DNA from: Ulota crispa
Taxonomy: Eukaryota > Streptophyta > Bryopsida > Orthotrichales > Orthotrichaceae
DNA length: 64,000 bases
Assembly: GCA_963920765.1 (NCBI GenBank)
Contig: OY987243.1
Location: forward strand, 1,736,001-1,800,000
Direction of reading: 5' to 3'
Below the pieces are notes generated by a model. The model made no database searches and had not been told where the DNA came from. It saw nothing but the letters and a program-made list of their open reading frames with translations. The stretch's first letter is position 1. The number at the start of each line of letters is the position of its first letter. Below, in pieces: positions 1-13,003 of the stretch. A program made the position numbers and the translations under genes.

Positions 1-711
1 GGAGGTGGCACATGGGCGCATTCCCGACGTGGGGGTTGGGTTGCAGAGCGGAAACTCGGAGCTGTTTTTGTTGGTGGTGGATGGACGCGGTCGGAAGATA
101 AGTGACGCTCAAGAGCTGAAGCTTCTCGTACAATGCATGGAAGAGGCAGTGAGGAATCCTGTCCTGATTAAGGTGGTGACGAGAGGGCGTGATACCGAGG
201 TGCTTGTTGCCACTCCTCTTGAGAAGGACGGGAGAGGTCGGCCCCGCGTCTTACTCAACGTCACTCATGTCCTCGACGACTTGGACATCAGCGTTTTGAA
301 GGTACTTACTGCGCCTTCCCATTTGCAACCGAACATTTTGTGCTTCCACTTTGCCCTCCTTTATCGACGTATCTAAACAGAGTAGTTTTAGGCGGCAGAG
401 CATGCTTCTTATCAGAGTAGAGAATAGATTGCCTGGAGTAGGGACTAACAAACTCCACTCTGCATTGCATTGCATTTCAGACTGATATTGGGAGGCACGA
501 ACAGAATGATGAGGGCGGCTGGGAGATTTACCGGTTCCTGGTTGCTGACGACGGATGTGAGCCTCCTTTGACGAGCTGCTGCACGCACAATCGGATCGTG
601 GACCGACTTCGACAGGTGCTGTCGGGCGCCATGCAACCTTACATTCGTCGTCCACGTACAACAAGGCTACAACAGCAGGCTGAATGGAATGGAAACAGTA
701 CAGGACATTGA
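1..711 (+). CDS. ACT-domain protein, ACR9/ACR10-like, 3' part
   Basis: Two exons are visible: the reading frame is open from base 2 to 301, a GT-AG intron spans 302-480 (phase 0), and the second exon runs 481-711 to TGA. The 176 residues seen end with an ACT-like repeat: a VATPLEKDGRGRPRVLLNVT stretch, then an ISVLKTDIGRH core across the splice junction, then WEIYRFL. This matches the C-terminal ACT repeat of plant ACR9/ACR10 proteins as I know the family, where the equivalent is IGRH followed by WEVYRFLL. ACR proteins carry several ACT repeats and are thought to sense amino acids; no enzyme activity is expected. The N-terminal part lies outside the window. The tail after the ACT core (RRPRTTRLQQQAEW) is low-complexity and probably variable. 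The family call is good; the exact orthologue is not certain. Confidence 0.8.
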
Positions 712-1965
712 CCAGTACCCAAACACAAGCTGAACCACTTCACACGTTTTGTCGGAAGAGTTGAGGTCTCAGTTGTTCAAAAAATATATATATATAGAGA
801 AACAAAAAAATGATACAAGGAGTGCAGTATGCACATTAGTGAGAGAAACTGCAACGTACTTAACCCGTGAAGTTCTTTGACCATGTTTCACCGAAAAAAC
901 ATGTGGAATGATTTATTTTGAACGCGAAGGTTGAATAAAATTTGTGAAACAAAGTCGTTGTAGAATTAACGAGAGCATTTCCTTATGCTATAGTTGAAAG
1001 ATGAAAGGTATTGGTTGCATGGAATGTGAGATTTTGGGGTTTGATGTGAGAAATAGTTATTTTGGGTCTTTCAAATGCTGAGCAGCTCTTGTGTTGGGAC
1101 TTGCCCGAGGCTTTTGCATCACTTAGTTTCCCATTTTGTATTGAGCTCTTTTAGATTGATCTTTAGAGCTGGCCATATGTCAAAAAAACTTCATAACTTT
1201 TTAAATTGAGAAATATATACTAAAAATTTGGAATCTGAAACTAGCTTCAAGAAAAGATTCATACAAAGTCTTTTTTTTCAACAATTTTTGGCTTTCTTGT
1301 ATAGTTTTCTTTTGAAAATGTGAAATATAGAAATTTAGGAGGTAGGGAAAATAATAATAATAATAATAATAATAATATATACTTTGACAAGTTTGTTTGA
1401 CACAAGGCGACATCCACCTAAAGTGAAGTAAAGGGCAATATAAGTAAAATTAGTTGCTTTCATGGATTGAAGTTGGGTCAAGGTTTGACAAGAATATAGC
1501 TTTGCCTCTCAATCTTTGAGCAAAATCTCACAATTTCAGCTTTAGTGTAGCTAGTTGTGCCTGTCTTGCCCTTTGAGCAAGCAAAGTTACATATTCCATT
1601 GTAACTATTTTTTTCTACAATGTAAAATGGTTTGAAAATCATGGCATTGGAAAGATTTTCCTTGAACAATCATCTTCTAAATGGTTTGTGGAAATATGTT
1701 CTTTATTCTATAAGTACTAGCAAGACCAAAATTGCTATCAATGTTACCATTTACCAAAATAAAACTTTAGGAGTTACCTAAGCGAGGAGGCATAGGCACT
1801 GTCTAAGCCTAAGTTTTATTATGATCCTAGATTCCTAGTTTGCTGAAATTGGTTTGTGGACTGTCGACTTAAGTAGACCATTTGTAAGATATTTTATATT
1901 ATATGAGAATGATGTTTTACAGCTTCAAGGGCATTTTGTTGTATAAATATAGCCAATTTATCCCT
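712..1965. other. AT-rich intergenic, 3' flank of the ACR-like gene
   Basis: There is no coding signal. A possible polyadenylation signal (GAATAAAA) lies near 934. A 27-bp run of ATA/TAA triplets lies at about 1350-1376. Short open frames here are AT-driven and have no recognisable protein. Confidence 0.6.
1350..1376. repeat. (TAA)9 microsatellite
   Basis: Uninterrupted ATA/TAA trinucleotide repeat, about nine units, in AT-rich intergenic DNA. Confidence 0.9.
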
Positions 1966-1969
1966 TTAA

Positions 1970-3468
1970 CCCGAAAGGACCCTAAGGACATTGACTAATT
2001 TTGGAAGCTAAATAAAACCTTACCAAATTATTATTTTTAGTAGTTTATATTTTTGATAAAATCTCTTTGAAGTTTAGTTTTAGCTTCAACAATCTGATTT
2101 TGCAAATAATTGATTATGATATTTCTATTCAAGATTTTGTGCACATGTGTTTATTGCAATCTTGACTTTATGTAATGTTGAGGGCTTTTGGGAATGAGCC
2201 TCAAATACCCTAAATCCTTGAGAAAAAATCACATTAGAAATTCATTTTAAAAAATTGTAAAGTAGATTTTGAGAAGTCATAAATTAATTGGGGTTTTGTA
2301 TGTTAGGCCCTTTGACCTTGTGTTTTTTGGTGACCAACTTTTTTAATTTGACATGTGAAAAGAAGATTGAAAGACTTCAAATCATTTTTACAATTTTAAC
2401 ACCCTCGTGATCAAACATTATAATCTTTCAATCCATAAGAGATATTGTTATGTTTTCTTTTCTAATGTGATCTCTAACATGTCTAGTTTGATTTTATATG
2501 GTTACAATTCAAAAAGAACTGATGCAACTTATCAAATTGTTGTCTTTTTGTTCAAATTAGAGCAAATTTCAAGAAGCTCAAGAAATCTAGGTTGTTTTGG
2601 GGTTAAGGACCACGCAACCATATTTTGGTCACATGGAGTGGTTTTTGGCTTATAGATTGAAATCACTCAATAATTTGGAATTTGGTCTTGAATAATACAT
2701 ATGATTACAAGATTTTTGCATCCATCTAAAAAATAACAATGGAATTGCGTATGTGAGTTGACAAATGATGGTGTTTATGCATCATGGCTTCAAAATATGT
2801 ACCATTTTTGGTCAAAGATGGATAAAAGCAACAACACCATACATCAATTATGCAAGAAGAATGTTAATTCACAATCCTAAAAATTTTCAAATTGCGTAAG
2901 AAATTTGCTTTTCTGATGCAGTATAATTGTAGTATTTGAAAATCTATTGAAATGGTGTTGTCATTTCATCTTTAAAAAGTTTCATCCTACATTCAAAGCC
3001 AATTCTTGATTGTTTTCACCAATTGGATTTTCCATAACATTTATCAACTTTTTTGTAGAATTGTTTTAGGGGAGCAAAAAATGGGATTTTTGACCCTTTT
3101 TGTCCACTTAGCTACATCTTGTTATTGCTATTTTTGTTTATTTTGTGTGAAACTAATCTTGTTGGAAAGGTGGGAAACCTTGCTTTCTAGAAATGAAAGG
3201 CTCTTTTCAATCAAAGCTTACATGAACAATTGAAACCACACAAGCATAAAACACTAAAGATTTTCCTGCATATAGCTCACTCAATCATTATAATATTTCA
3301 CCTCCACTAGTAGATCTAGCTGAAATTTTGATACATTACAACAAAGTGTCTTTTACATTGGTATGGCTGGATTATTCAAATTGAGTCCATATTTGATTCA
3401 ATTGCACATCTAAGCTTACAGCCCTGTTTTTAGTGGATTTCGTGAAAAAGGGTGTGGTCCTTAAAGGG
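1970..3468. mobile_element. TTAA-flanked piggyBac-like non-autonomous element (1.5 kb)
   Basis: The element is bounded by TTAA at 1966-1969 and 3469-3472. The left terminus reads CCCGAAAGGACCC and the right terminus, reverse-complemented, CCCTTTAAGGACCACACCC, so a short inverted repeat CCC-(N)-AAGGACC closes it. There is no transposase frame. The interior about 2040-2680 is homologous (inverted) to 21183-21735. TTAA target plus CCC-starting ends is the piggyBac signature; the superfamily assignment is inference because no transposase is present. Confidence 0.65.
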
Positions 3469-3472
3469 TTAA

Positions 3473-4528
3473 AGAAATAGATGTGAATAACTAAGTACAT
3501 CCAATTACACAAATTCTTTTCTTCCAAGGGCACTACATTTAATTACGCCACACACGTCCTTCATTGTTGCTTTGGTACACTCAAACAAAAAGTTCTTTGC
3601 TCGAAGCAGATGAGGATCCTCGCACAATAACCCATTCCAAAATGTGGAAGTGGAGTTCTTCCTTGGCAATTTGGGCAAGACACTTGGTGGAATAAACGCT
3701 ACATTATTGAAAGCTTAAAGAATAGGTAGGATATCTGTACAAAGAATTGAAGGTCGCCACCGATACACATGAAATAGGTAAATAGCGATCTGAGTACTAC
3801 TTGTTTTCTGTTCAGCCGCACCACGTGCACATAATGCTACAGCATGTGCGTGGAATTCAGATGAAAAGATCATACCCCAACCCTGTTCAAGAACCTGAAG
3901 ATATGTGCCTGGGCGCAGTTCACACGTTTTTGATTGAGCACAACGACAGAGGATTGCTACTGAGTTGACCAAACTCTACCTGTTAAGAGTCACCTTATCC
4001 TATCTCTGTACAATCACCTTCAGCTGCAGTAGTCGTTATGTCGCCAGGAAAGCAAGTAGACTAAACACACGTCGAAAGACGTTAATAACGCAGCGCTTAC
4101 ATTCCAACCACCCGCTTCAATTATAGTGATCATTCGACTCTCGGCGGGCCTTGCAGTGGAAGTAGAGACTGTTAGCCTTTCATGCAGCTTGTCAAAGCTG
4201 CCAGGCTCGTAAAAACGAACTGCCATTTTACGATGCGTTCAGTCGGAGGTGCATGATTCAGAAACAGCTACATTGCTGATCCGCCCGAGGGCAAAAGGAC
4301 GTCCCTCACGTTCGCATCTTCCTTCTTGTGTCAACTAACACTAAAAAGCCGCAATCCAAGTTAGCACTACCTTTGGCTGGCGTACTCTTGCATAGCGATC
4401 AGATCTCAATTCTGAGAAAAAGAATGTACAGACTCAAAGCGTCAAGGATACGGAACGGAGACATGGCAATTTTCCATGCTCAGTAGGCTCCCCTCCGCGT
4501 AATCCAATATTCACAAACCTTTAGGTCC
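3473..4528. other. Intergenic / 3' flank of ATG1
   Basis: Base composition rises from AT-rich to mixed after about 3590, toward the 3' end of the minus-strand ATG1 gene, so the 4000-4528 part may be 3' UTR. I see no further exon: short minus-strand frames at 3715-3972 and 4020-4226 match nothing I recognise. Confidence 0.4.
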
Positions 4529-7500
4529 TCATGCCTCAGCCTGGCGGGCGTGAGCAGCGGCAGTGCACTGATGCTGGTGGGCAGTCAGGGCATCCGCGTA
4601 TCGACGAAGGCGATGCCTGTCAATATCAGACAGTAGAAGAGGAGGCTGAATTGGTAATGCTGCAGCCTCGACCACAAGAAAGTAGAGGAGTGCAGCAGCC
4701 TTCTCGTAAGCAGAGGCTGCGTTTGTCATACTCCCCATGAACTCATCCACCTGAGACAAAAAAACGAGCCCACCACAACACAAGTTCACGTCCATGCCAA
4801 TACAGTTATGCTGCACGAAATCGATAATCAAGCATGAGGACTAGCACGCTGTGCAGTTACAGAGAACTTCTAAAATATGATAAACAAAAAAGTTCCTAAA
4901 TGAGCAGAAATACAATCGTCTGGAATGAAGTCAACAAACAGTGAGACAATCTCATGCAAACAAGACAATCTGAAGTTGAGACGCATGTTTACGTACCGCA
5001 GCAGCCTTGCCGAGGGCAAGTGCTGTTTGAAAGATAAGCTCCATGGCATCCGGCATCTCTGCAGACGCGGCATCCCATTGATCAACTCCAATAGTTTTGA
5101 AGGCAATCACAACGTTGAATTATTCTTGCGAAACAACACTGGTCTTTCACAACAGCTCCCACTCTACACCCACACTAATCCACTGAGGATAACCCTCAGC
5201 TTTGCAATGTTCCTAAGAATGGGCCAAATGAAATTTGCTTATATATCAGAAACCCAAAAAGATCAAGAGCAGCATCACATACCATCACCAATATTGATAT
5301 GCACTGTCAAGGATTCAGCCCGTTCAACAGCCAACGCGAACTCCTGTTCCATCAGGGAACATGTATTTGCAACAGATCTTTCCTGGCTTTCGACATTCTC
5401 TGCACTGCTCCTCTCTTTACTGTTGCCAACAGCGTTTTCGGAATCACCAACAATTTCTGCCCAAGTTTGACAGACTCGAAGTGCCTCCTTCCAGATTGCT
5501 AGACACACGAGTTGAATTGAAAATGACTCAAGCCCCAGCCCAGCATTCATCTGCGGATAACAGCAACCAAATGTAAGGTCCTGGTAGCCTCCAAGTACGT
5601 GTAATAAAGTCTGTAAAGGCGACAAGCTCGACAACAAACAACTGCAGATGGTACAGAAAAAGTGGATAATTGAGACGATGCCAACGATTGAAACCACAAC
5701 TCAACACTGCTGAGGAGGAATCACTAATGGATTGATAGAAAAATAAGGCAAAAAAACAAAAAAGATAAACCTCGGAAGGCACAAACAAGCATTTAGAAAT
5801 TAATTCTTGAAAAACCACGTTAACATGCCTTCTCAAGAGGCCCTCTCAAATGTCAGAAAATTTAGATTAATTTTATCCAGCCATATAGAATTATCGCTAC
5901 AGAAGGACCAACCTTCTCTGTGGCGAGGTCTGTGATGAGCCGCGCGCATCTCTGTAGGGATGAAAGTCGTGTAGGTGGATGTTGCGAAGGGCCTTCAATC
6001 TCTGATGAGCTTTGCGATGGACCTGAACTAGCACCGCTACCAACTCCTCCAGAATTCGTTATGCCCACATTCACATGGTTCGCTTTACTGGGGAACTTAT
6101 TGGTTCCTTTTCCTGCGTACTGGATGCCACCCAAATCTGAAGCGCTCATCGACATCCCAAGATTCTCCGTTGAAGTTACTGGTGCGGTCACGAGAACATA
6201 CTCACGTTCAATCGTGTCGATGGAATCTCCCAAAGCACCTGCAAACACAAGCAAAACGAGTGTGCTAAGACAGATGATGAAAGGTCCATGTATCCAGTTC
6301 AAAATACAAAAATGCATAAGACGGAATTCATCGTGGCACAATTGGATACTACGAGCTCAGAGAGCTGAGGGAATCGAGCAGACTATCGACATTATTGTAC
6401 TTCCCAGGGAACAAAAGAAAGGTTCATAAAAAGACCCTTTGCAAAATGCAAGGGAGAAAATAAACACCTTTCAATCTCCCATACGAAGACTTCTGATAAG
6501 CACGAGCAATCACGGGAGATGAAACTGAAACTCAATTAAAAAATACGTGAGAAATTTAGAAGAATCGTTAACTTAGTATCACAAAAAAACTTGATATACA
6601 TTACAGGATGCCCGGTACTGAAACATCAAAATCCCCGGAAGCTTTCACTGTCACAAAATTGGCGATAGATTTTGCTTGTTCATGCAAACAATTAAAACAA
6701 ATCATGCGCTGAGAGACCCAGAACACTGGGATGTGTGGAAAGACCTTACCGGCACCCACTATATATAAAGCCCTTGACTTCTACGATAGAATGAACAGGG
6801 GTCGATTGCTAGAACACACCATATCTAGTAGCAGATAACATAATTCCTCTGTAGACCTAAAAGTAAAAGTGAAGGTGCGGCGCCAATGGAAGTAAAAATA
6901 AAAGTAAAATGAAACTGAGCAGTGTGTCAAGTACAGCCGCATGGGAAGTTATACCTCACCTTTAGTAGAAGAGCTGGAATGATAATCAGCCTCCAAAACT
7001 GCGCTTTCTTCAGCACCTCGGTACAGGATTCTAGATCTGTCGTCAACATGATCTGCACCAGGAAAGCCCATCCGAGCTGGAGGCGAATGATCTGCATTGA
7101 ATTTCCTTCCGGTAGGAGGCAGGAATGGACTGCCGGATTGCGACGGTAGGTACATAGGAGGCCCCGGGTACGACAATTTCCCATCCACAGAGCCTTGTTG
7201 CTCATCATCCAGTGGAAATTGAAAACAATTCTCTTCAGAGTTTTCGCTAGCTTCACCAGTGCCTCCAGAAATGCTCCCCCCCGCTTGAACATCCTCTGCC
7301 TTGGGTCTGAAGGCAAAAGTGATCTCTTATACTACAATATAAATGACATAATATAATCAACACTAGGACAACACGTAATTTTCTTAGAATTAGGATGAGA
7401 AAAACTAAACTTAAAAGAGTATAAAGAATACCTCATTGCTCCCATGAAAGGGTGAGCGAAAAACTCCTCAAAAGCCAATCGTTCAACTGTCCAAAAACTC

Positions 7501-9738
7501 ACAAAGAGTCAGAGGGCATGCCTAAATAACTGCATTATCAGAAACGGTTTCGACAAAAAATTCATAGATAATTGCACTGAAAGATTTTTGACAGCTAGGA
7601 GCCTCTCTCCTTAAGCTGCACTGCAATCTAACAGCCTCCACCTGCAAGCATAACTTAGATATGTTTGCTGCTCCAAAAGACTCTACTTTGAGTGATAAAT
7701 TAGACACACCTGGGTCTCTACGCAGCAATTTGCGGCACATGTCGAGACAGTCAGGATGTAATTGGGCCGCGATGTCATCTGGAAATCGAATTTCAGTCGA
7801 CTTTATGATGTTTTGCAGCAACTGATATCCAGAAAGAAACATGAGCGCATGTTAAAATTAATATTACGAGATGCATCCCTTATTGATTCCCTCTCAAGTT
7901 ACATAGAATATAATACATGGATGCGGAGAAAAAAGCCATCTTTTTAAACGAAACCAAAAAGGCATAGCAATGACCTGAACATGGTTATTCCCACTAAAGG
8001 GTGGTCGCCCGGTCACCAACTGGAAAAGAATGGCACCTACACTCCAAAGATCTGCCTGCAAAGACCCCACGTTTAGAACACCCATATAAATAACGAGAAA
8101 CTCATCAACTTTCAGAGAATTAATATCAACCTCTAAAACTTACTGGCGCTAACCTTAGACGCAACTAACTCTAGTCACGATGTTTTACAGAGCCCTAAAT
8201 GTAGCCTGAACTAACAACTTAGCAGTCAATTAAGAAAGTGCATTAAACTGACACTTGACCAAACAAACGTTATTAGAGGTTACCCCACACAGACGCATTC
8301 ATAATCAAGAAGGTTACATTCAAGCGCAAACCTGGCAACACAATCTCCTGGCAAAAACCCAACAAACGGCTTGATGTGAACCCGTGAAACCCACGTTAAA
8401 AACCACCTTTGACAAATGGAGAAGGAATTTTCAGAAAAGAATTCTAACCTTTGCGTCGTATCTCTTTGACTGAAGGATCTCCGGAGCCATGTACAATGGA
8501 GAGCCACACAAGGTCTCCGCCATGCCCTGAGGCATAAGTGACCTGGCAAATCCGAAGTCGGCAATCTTCAGCACTGCATGATCATCGTTTGTAGATAACA
8601 GCAGGTTCTGAAAGGCAGTGAGAATCTAGCGTCAGAAACTATATGAACTCCATGCGATATTTAAAACCCTAAAGGATCAGAATTTCATGGTTCTACAACG
8701 ACCAATTTGACTGATCATGTTGTGAGAATCATAAATTGAGGTGGGGCCAGATATTATATCACTAGAAGCAGTGACGCACACCGCATGTGTTGGTTTAAAA
8801 ATTATAGTCCTTCTATGACCTATTAAAAACTGCTACAACAAATGAGCCCAATTTGGACTTCTTGGTCCCGATGGCTTTGAAATTCTGACAATAGTATAGC
8901 GAGAAAGACACTCAACGCCGGGAAATCAACGCACAGCTGAAACTAGATGACGAACCCTAAACCTTCATTCCTACACGAAAATTACAAATCCCGCCACCGT
9001 GACTGCAGAAAGTCAATTTGCCACCAACCTGAGGCTTTAGATCACGGTGAATCAAGTTATTATTCCGGAGAACCTGCAGCCCAGCTCCTGAAACAAATCC
9101 AAAAAAAACCAGGATTAAATTAGGATTCGCTTCACCTCGCAAGAGTAAAATTGGCAAAAAGCAGCACTCCTTACAACCACAATTCATACCGAGCTGCCGC
9201 ATGAAATGCCGAGCCACCGCTTCAGAAACCTTGCCATAGCGCTGAATGTACCCGGCCAAATCGCCACCAGCGCAGTACTCCAACACGAGATAGATTCTAT
9301 CTTGGCCCTGCAACAGCACCCCATCAATCAACATATATACAAAAGTAAAAAAATGATGTACCAAAAACCCCTGCATCCATGATTAGGGTTGCTCAAATAA
9401 ATAGCAACCCTACCACGTACCTCGACGATATCGTGCAAGCGGATGATATTGGGATGATCAGTGCGCTGCAAGATAGCAATCTCGCTCCGCAAGCTCTCCT
9501 GCAACTTCTTGTTGAGCCTCCCCGTGGCAATCTCCTTGATGGCCACTTGAAACCCCGGTCGCTGCGTGTGCAGAGCCTTCCACACCACCGCAAAACTGCC
9601 CGCGCCGATCTGCTGCGTCACAATGTACTCACCGATCACGCGCTTCGCCCCACCACCTCCGCCGCTCAGGTATGCCGTATTCACGTTCCCACCGAACTGA
9701 TGAAAATTCTCAGCCCCGTGTCGTCCCGCCATCGCCAA
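4529..9738 (-). CDS. ATG1: Serine/threonine-protein kinase ATG1 (autophagy initiation)
   Basis: Twelve exons: 9738-9421, 9307-9190, 9087-9029, 8607-8449, 8055-7975, 7821-7710, 7486-7432, 7306-6960, 6238-5913, 5550-5283, 5085-4997, 4750-4529. They sum to 2154 nt, 717 aa, with all GT-AG junctions in phase. The N-terminal kinase domain (about 37-301) has the glycine loop IGAGSFAVV (44-52), VAIK lysine K68, HRDLKPQN from 159, DFG 182-184 and MAPE ending at 208, with T197 in the activation loop. A serine/glycine-rich linker (about 302-500) contains EREYVLV (427-433), a candidate ATG8-interacting motif. The C-terminal region (526-717), with [19 protein letters not shown] and LVVEAAAL, matches the plant ATG1 C-terminal domain that binds ATG13. 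ATG1 starts autophagosome formation within the ATG1-ATG13 complex. The 5910/5551 intron (362 nt) was placed by comparison with the family and is the least certain junction; a second ATG at 9732 is a possible start. Confidence 0.93.
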
Positions 9739-9771
9739 ACCTCGCCCCCGCGAATCAAAAATTCAGGGAAC

Positions 9772-9774
<3 letters not shown>

Positions 9775-9818
<44 letters not shown>
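9775..9818 (-). repeat. (CT)22 tract in the ATG1 5' leader
   Basis: On the plus strand this is a pure 44-bp AG repeat; on the ATG1 coding strand it is CT, starting 36 bp upstream of the ATG. CT-rich leader tracts near the transcription start are common in plant genes and may affect expression. A role here is inference. Confidence 0.85.
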
Positions 9819-9822
<4 letters not shown>

Positions 9823-11053
9823 GGGCTTCACGGCCACAGTTCTCTCCTGTCGAGGGTGCAAATTGAGAGGGATGCTATTCTAATTCTAACTCTAAACCCC
9901 GCACTGCTGGTCAGGAATTCCGCCCATGCAATCAATTGTCACCGTGGTGGGCACGCGGGATTGAAGAGATCGTTCAAAAGGAGTTTCAATCTCGCCTCCC
10001 CGCCCTTCGTCCCTCGCGATGTTCCGTTTCGCTGCACCGACATGCATGCTCCAAGTTTGAGAATGCGTGCCCCACGGTCTTCGATGGTGCCGTGGTCATA
10101 GATAGGTGCCCCTTTGGACACGGGCTATTCCAGTCACTGGATGAAAGTCGTGGACGGAAACGTCAGTCTCATCTCCATTCGTTTAAGGGGGGGCTCCCAA
10201 TCCTGTTCCCTTTCCTCGAGCGTAGTCCTTGAGGGCAGTATCGGCACTTTTATGCTGAATATTAGAAGATAAAATCTCGGAAAACGTCGGGTTTGGAAGT
10301 TTTATTCATCTTGCTAGCTTGCCGTCCTACTTAGCAAGGCTAAATGAACAATGGTGATTTCATAAAAAAATCATATGTAAATTTGTTCCTTTTACTTTTA
10401 TCCAAATTTTACTTTGGTTAAACTTTTACTCTACTCTATTTTTAAGTGGACATAGTATTAAAAATGAATATTTATTTCCCTTGTCACCCGATGTCACATG
10501 TAAGAGTTGAATGACCAAACAATCAAGTCAATGTGTGTGTTTTTTTATATATAAATAAACTAGTTTACGTACCTGTTATACCAACGGAGGCATTAAATAG
10601 AAAATGTAAAAGGTGCAACAATAAAAAAACTTAAAAGGTGCAACTTGTTAAATAAAAAAAATGTAAAAGGTGCAGTTTACATGCATGAAATGCAACTCAT
10701 AGTTGCACTCAAACTGTTTACTTTTCATTCAAAATGAGATCTTGGGATTCATTTATAGATATAGATTAAAGCGTACCTATGTTCAATAATCATTACCACA
10801 CCAACTATAACAAGGACAACTGAAAAATAAATTTGTTTTACTTAGAATCTTGAGAAGTGAGTTTCTTTGCCTACTGCTATGAGTTAACACTTGGGTAGAA
10901 AAAGTTTAAATCTTAGTTATGTGATAGTTCATCTGTAATGACAAATTAAATATACCCAATAAATCCCACGTGATTAGCTTAAAATGAATTTACAAAATGC
11001 TCCTAACTAACACATGCCTCTACTAAAAACAACCATCCATATTAGCTACTGTA
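9819..11053. other. ATG1 upstream region, then AT-rich intergenic
   Basis: 9819-10240 is moderately GC-rich and probably holds the ATG1 promoter. The open frames there (plus strand 9379-10101, 9936-10232) are shadows of, or continuous with, ATG1 exon 1 antisense. From about 10260 the DNA becomes AT-rich with no gene. Confidence 0.5.
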
Positions 11054-11450
11054 GGGGAAATTACAAATACGGGCATGAAGATGAAATTTTTTTTTATAGA
11101 TAGGGGCACAGTTTCAAAGAATTTGTAATTTTTGTTGGTTTGAACATTGCATGATTTATATACATCACATCAAATGTTAACTAACTTCAAAAAAAATTAG
11201 AGGTCTCACCAAATCAAGCCTAAATAAGGAAATTTTAATAAATGGAATGACATTTTTTAATAAACCTCTAAGTTTTTGAAAGTGAACTAACATGTAATGT
11301 GATATGTCTAAATCAACCAATGTTCCAACCAAAAAAAATCACAAAAAATTTCAAATTCTTTTGATATTGTGTCCCTCTTTATAACTATTTTGAAATTATG
11401 CCCCTATCTATAATATTTTTCATTTTCATGTTCCTACTTGTAATTTTCCC
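11054..11450. mobile_element. Foldback MITE, about 400 bp
   Basis: The left end GGGGAAATTACAAATACGGG and the right end, reverse-complemented GGGAAAATTACAAGTAGG, start inverted arms of about 150 bp, including ATAGATAGGGGCA on both arms. It has no coding capacity. The terminus resembles that of the 52600-52911 element. A target duplication could not be read clearly. Confidence 0.7.
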
Positions 11451-11743
11451 TAAATTGTAACATTTTCAACGCAAGATATAACGTTTTAAACATATCCCAC
11501 TTGAACTTCTACATGCCTAAGCAGCCAGATTTTGATTGCACTTGATAATCAGAACTCATTATTAGAGGTTTTCAAAATTCAAAAAATAAAATATACACTA
11601 AATTAGTCTGAATGTTAGACTTTCCTTTACTATAAGCCCATTTGCATTATCAATCAAGCTTCCAATTTTCTAAAATAAACTTGCAAGACTGGTAGTTGCC
11701 TTGTTGTAATCAAATATTTATTAGCTCATTATTAATTTATTAA

Positions 11744-12639
11744 CCCCTAAATGCCCAAGGCACCCAATTTGGGTGTTCAAAAAATTCCAAGAAATTTTGA
11801 AATTCTATTGAAGGCAAAGATCTAATTGTTATAAGGTTTCATTTTTTGGAAAAGTTGCATGCTAATGTTAGCTTCAGCATTTAAATTTAACTTCCTCCTT
11901 ACCTTATTCCAATTGTTTTTGGTGGAAGTTAAACTGCAAGTATACATTTTATGTCATGAATAGTGTTGTAAATAGTGTCACAAAGCTTATGACAAGTTGC
12001 CAATTTGAAAAGATGGGCATCCATTTGAGAAAAAAGTGAATATTCCCTTAGGCAAGCCCTTGAACAATAAGGACCCTTTTACTGAAATTTTGTCTTCTAA
12101 CAAAATCTAAAAATTCTTTTGGACTAATTTCACTTGGAATATCTTTGTTATAAAAATTAGAATGCATTCACCATTGAATTTTCTTTCCTTCATAATGATC
12201 TTTGGTCAATAATTGAAGCTAAAAAACTTCTTTGTATTAGGCAGTTGCGCTTTGATAGTTGCATTGTAGGCTCATTTGTAAAATTGCGGTCATGGATTTG
12301 GAAGGGGGGCCATTAGTTTTGAAGTAACAACAATAAACACTAAAGCATCATAAGTGGTTTTTTCCCAATTTTGTATCCAAAAGTTGCCAACTTGCATTAG
12401 AAGTTTTGGGCAGCTCCAAAAAAAGCAAAAAAGTCCATACTCATTCACATTCAATCACAAATATCTTAAAATCCACGTGGCCATTTTGGATCTTTTTTGG
12501 TAGCGCCATCAAGAAGCCTTAAAGTTCAAGATTTTGTGGTTACAAAGTTGATTGGATGTTTGATAATAATCTTACAAGGAAATTTAAAAACTCCACAACT
12601 ACCTTCCAAATGAGAAAAACACCCTTGCGCATTTAGGGG
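11744..12639. mobile_element. TTAA-flanked piggyBac-like MITE (896 bp)
   Basis: TTAA at 11740-11743 and 12640-12643 brackets the element. Left terminus CCCCTAAATGCCCAAGG; right terminus reverse-complemented CCCCTAAATGCGCAAGGG. No coding frame. It abuts another TTAA-flanked element and shares the 12640-12643 TTAA with it. Confidence 0.75.
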
Positions 12640-12643
12640 TTAA

Positions 12644-12955
12644 GGTAGGAACACCCATAAGCGTTAGTGTCCCCGTAATCGTCACCTCTGAAATCTTGAA
12701 AAATCTGTGGAAATGAATAGTTGTAATAACAAGGATGTACAACATGTGAACATGAAACCTTAGTGTTGGTTATGGGTGCAATGGCATTTTGATCTTTAAA
12801 AATTCCCAATCTATTCTCACAATATCCAAATAATACATTCAAAAGTGCAAACTCATTATTTTTCTATTCCTAAAAGGATCTTATAATTTGCTAGCTGTTT
12901 ATCAATACTCATCATGTTCAAAACCCTTAAACTGAAGCTTATGGGTGCTCCTACC
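12644..12955. mobile_element. TTAA-flanked MITE of the GGTAGG family (312 bp)
   Basis: Left terminus GGTAGGAACACCCATAAGCG follows TTAA at 12640-12643; right terminus reverse-complemented GGTAGGAGCACCCATAAGC precedes TTAA at 12956-12959. There is no coding frame. Related ends occur near 40715-41096 and 55146-55495. TTAA target with purine-starting ends could suggest Kolobok or Sola3 rather than piggyBac; this is inference. Confidence 0.7.
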
Positions 12956-13003
12956 TTAATAGCAATTGACTATACATGTGGGCAAAGTGGGCAAATATGT
13001 TAA

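Noticed and set aside
1966-3472. PIF/Harbinger (Tourist) assignment because of TTA/TAA flanks
   Set aside because: The flanks are TTAA on both sides with CCC tips; a 3-bp duplication would give TTA on one side and TAA on the other, and the TTAG/TTAG copy supports 4 bp.
3715-3972. Possible extra 3' exon of ATG1 on the minus strand
   Set aside because: The exon at 4750-4529 already ends the protein where plant ATG1 proteins normally end, and this frame has no similarity.
9379-10101. 240-codon plus-strand open frame
   Set aside because: Antisense of ATG1 exon 1 and its leader; the CT/AG repeat gives the RE-rich stretch.
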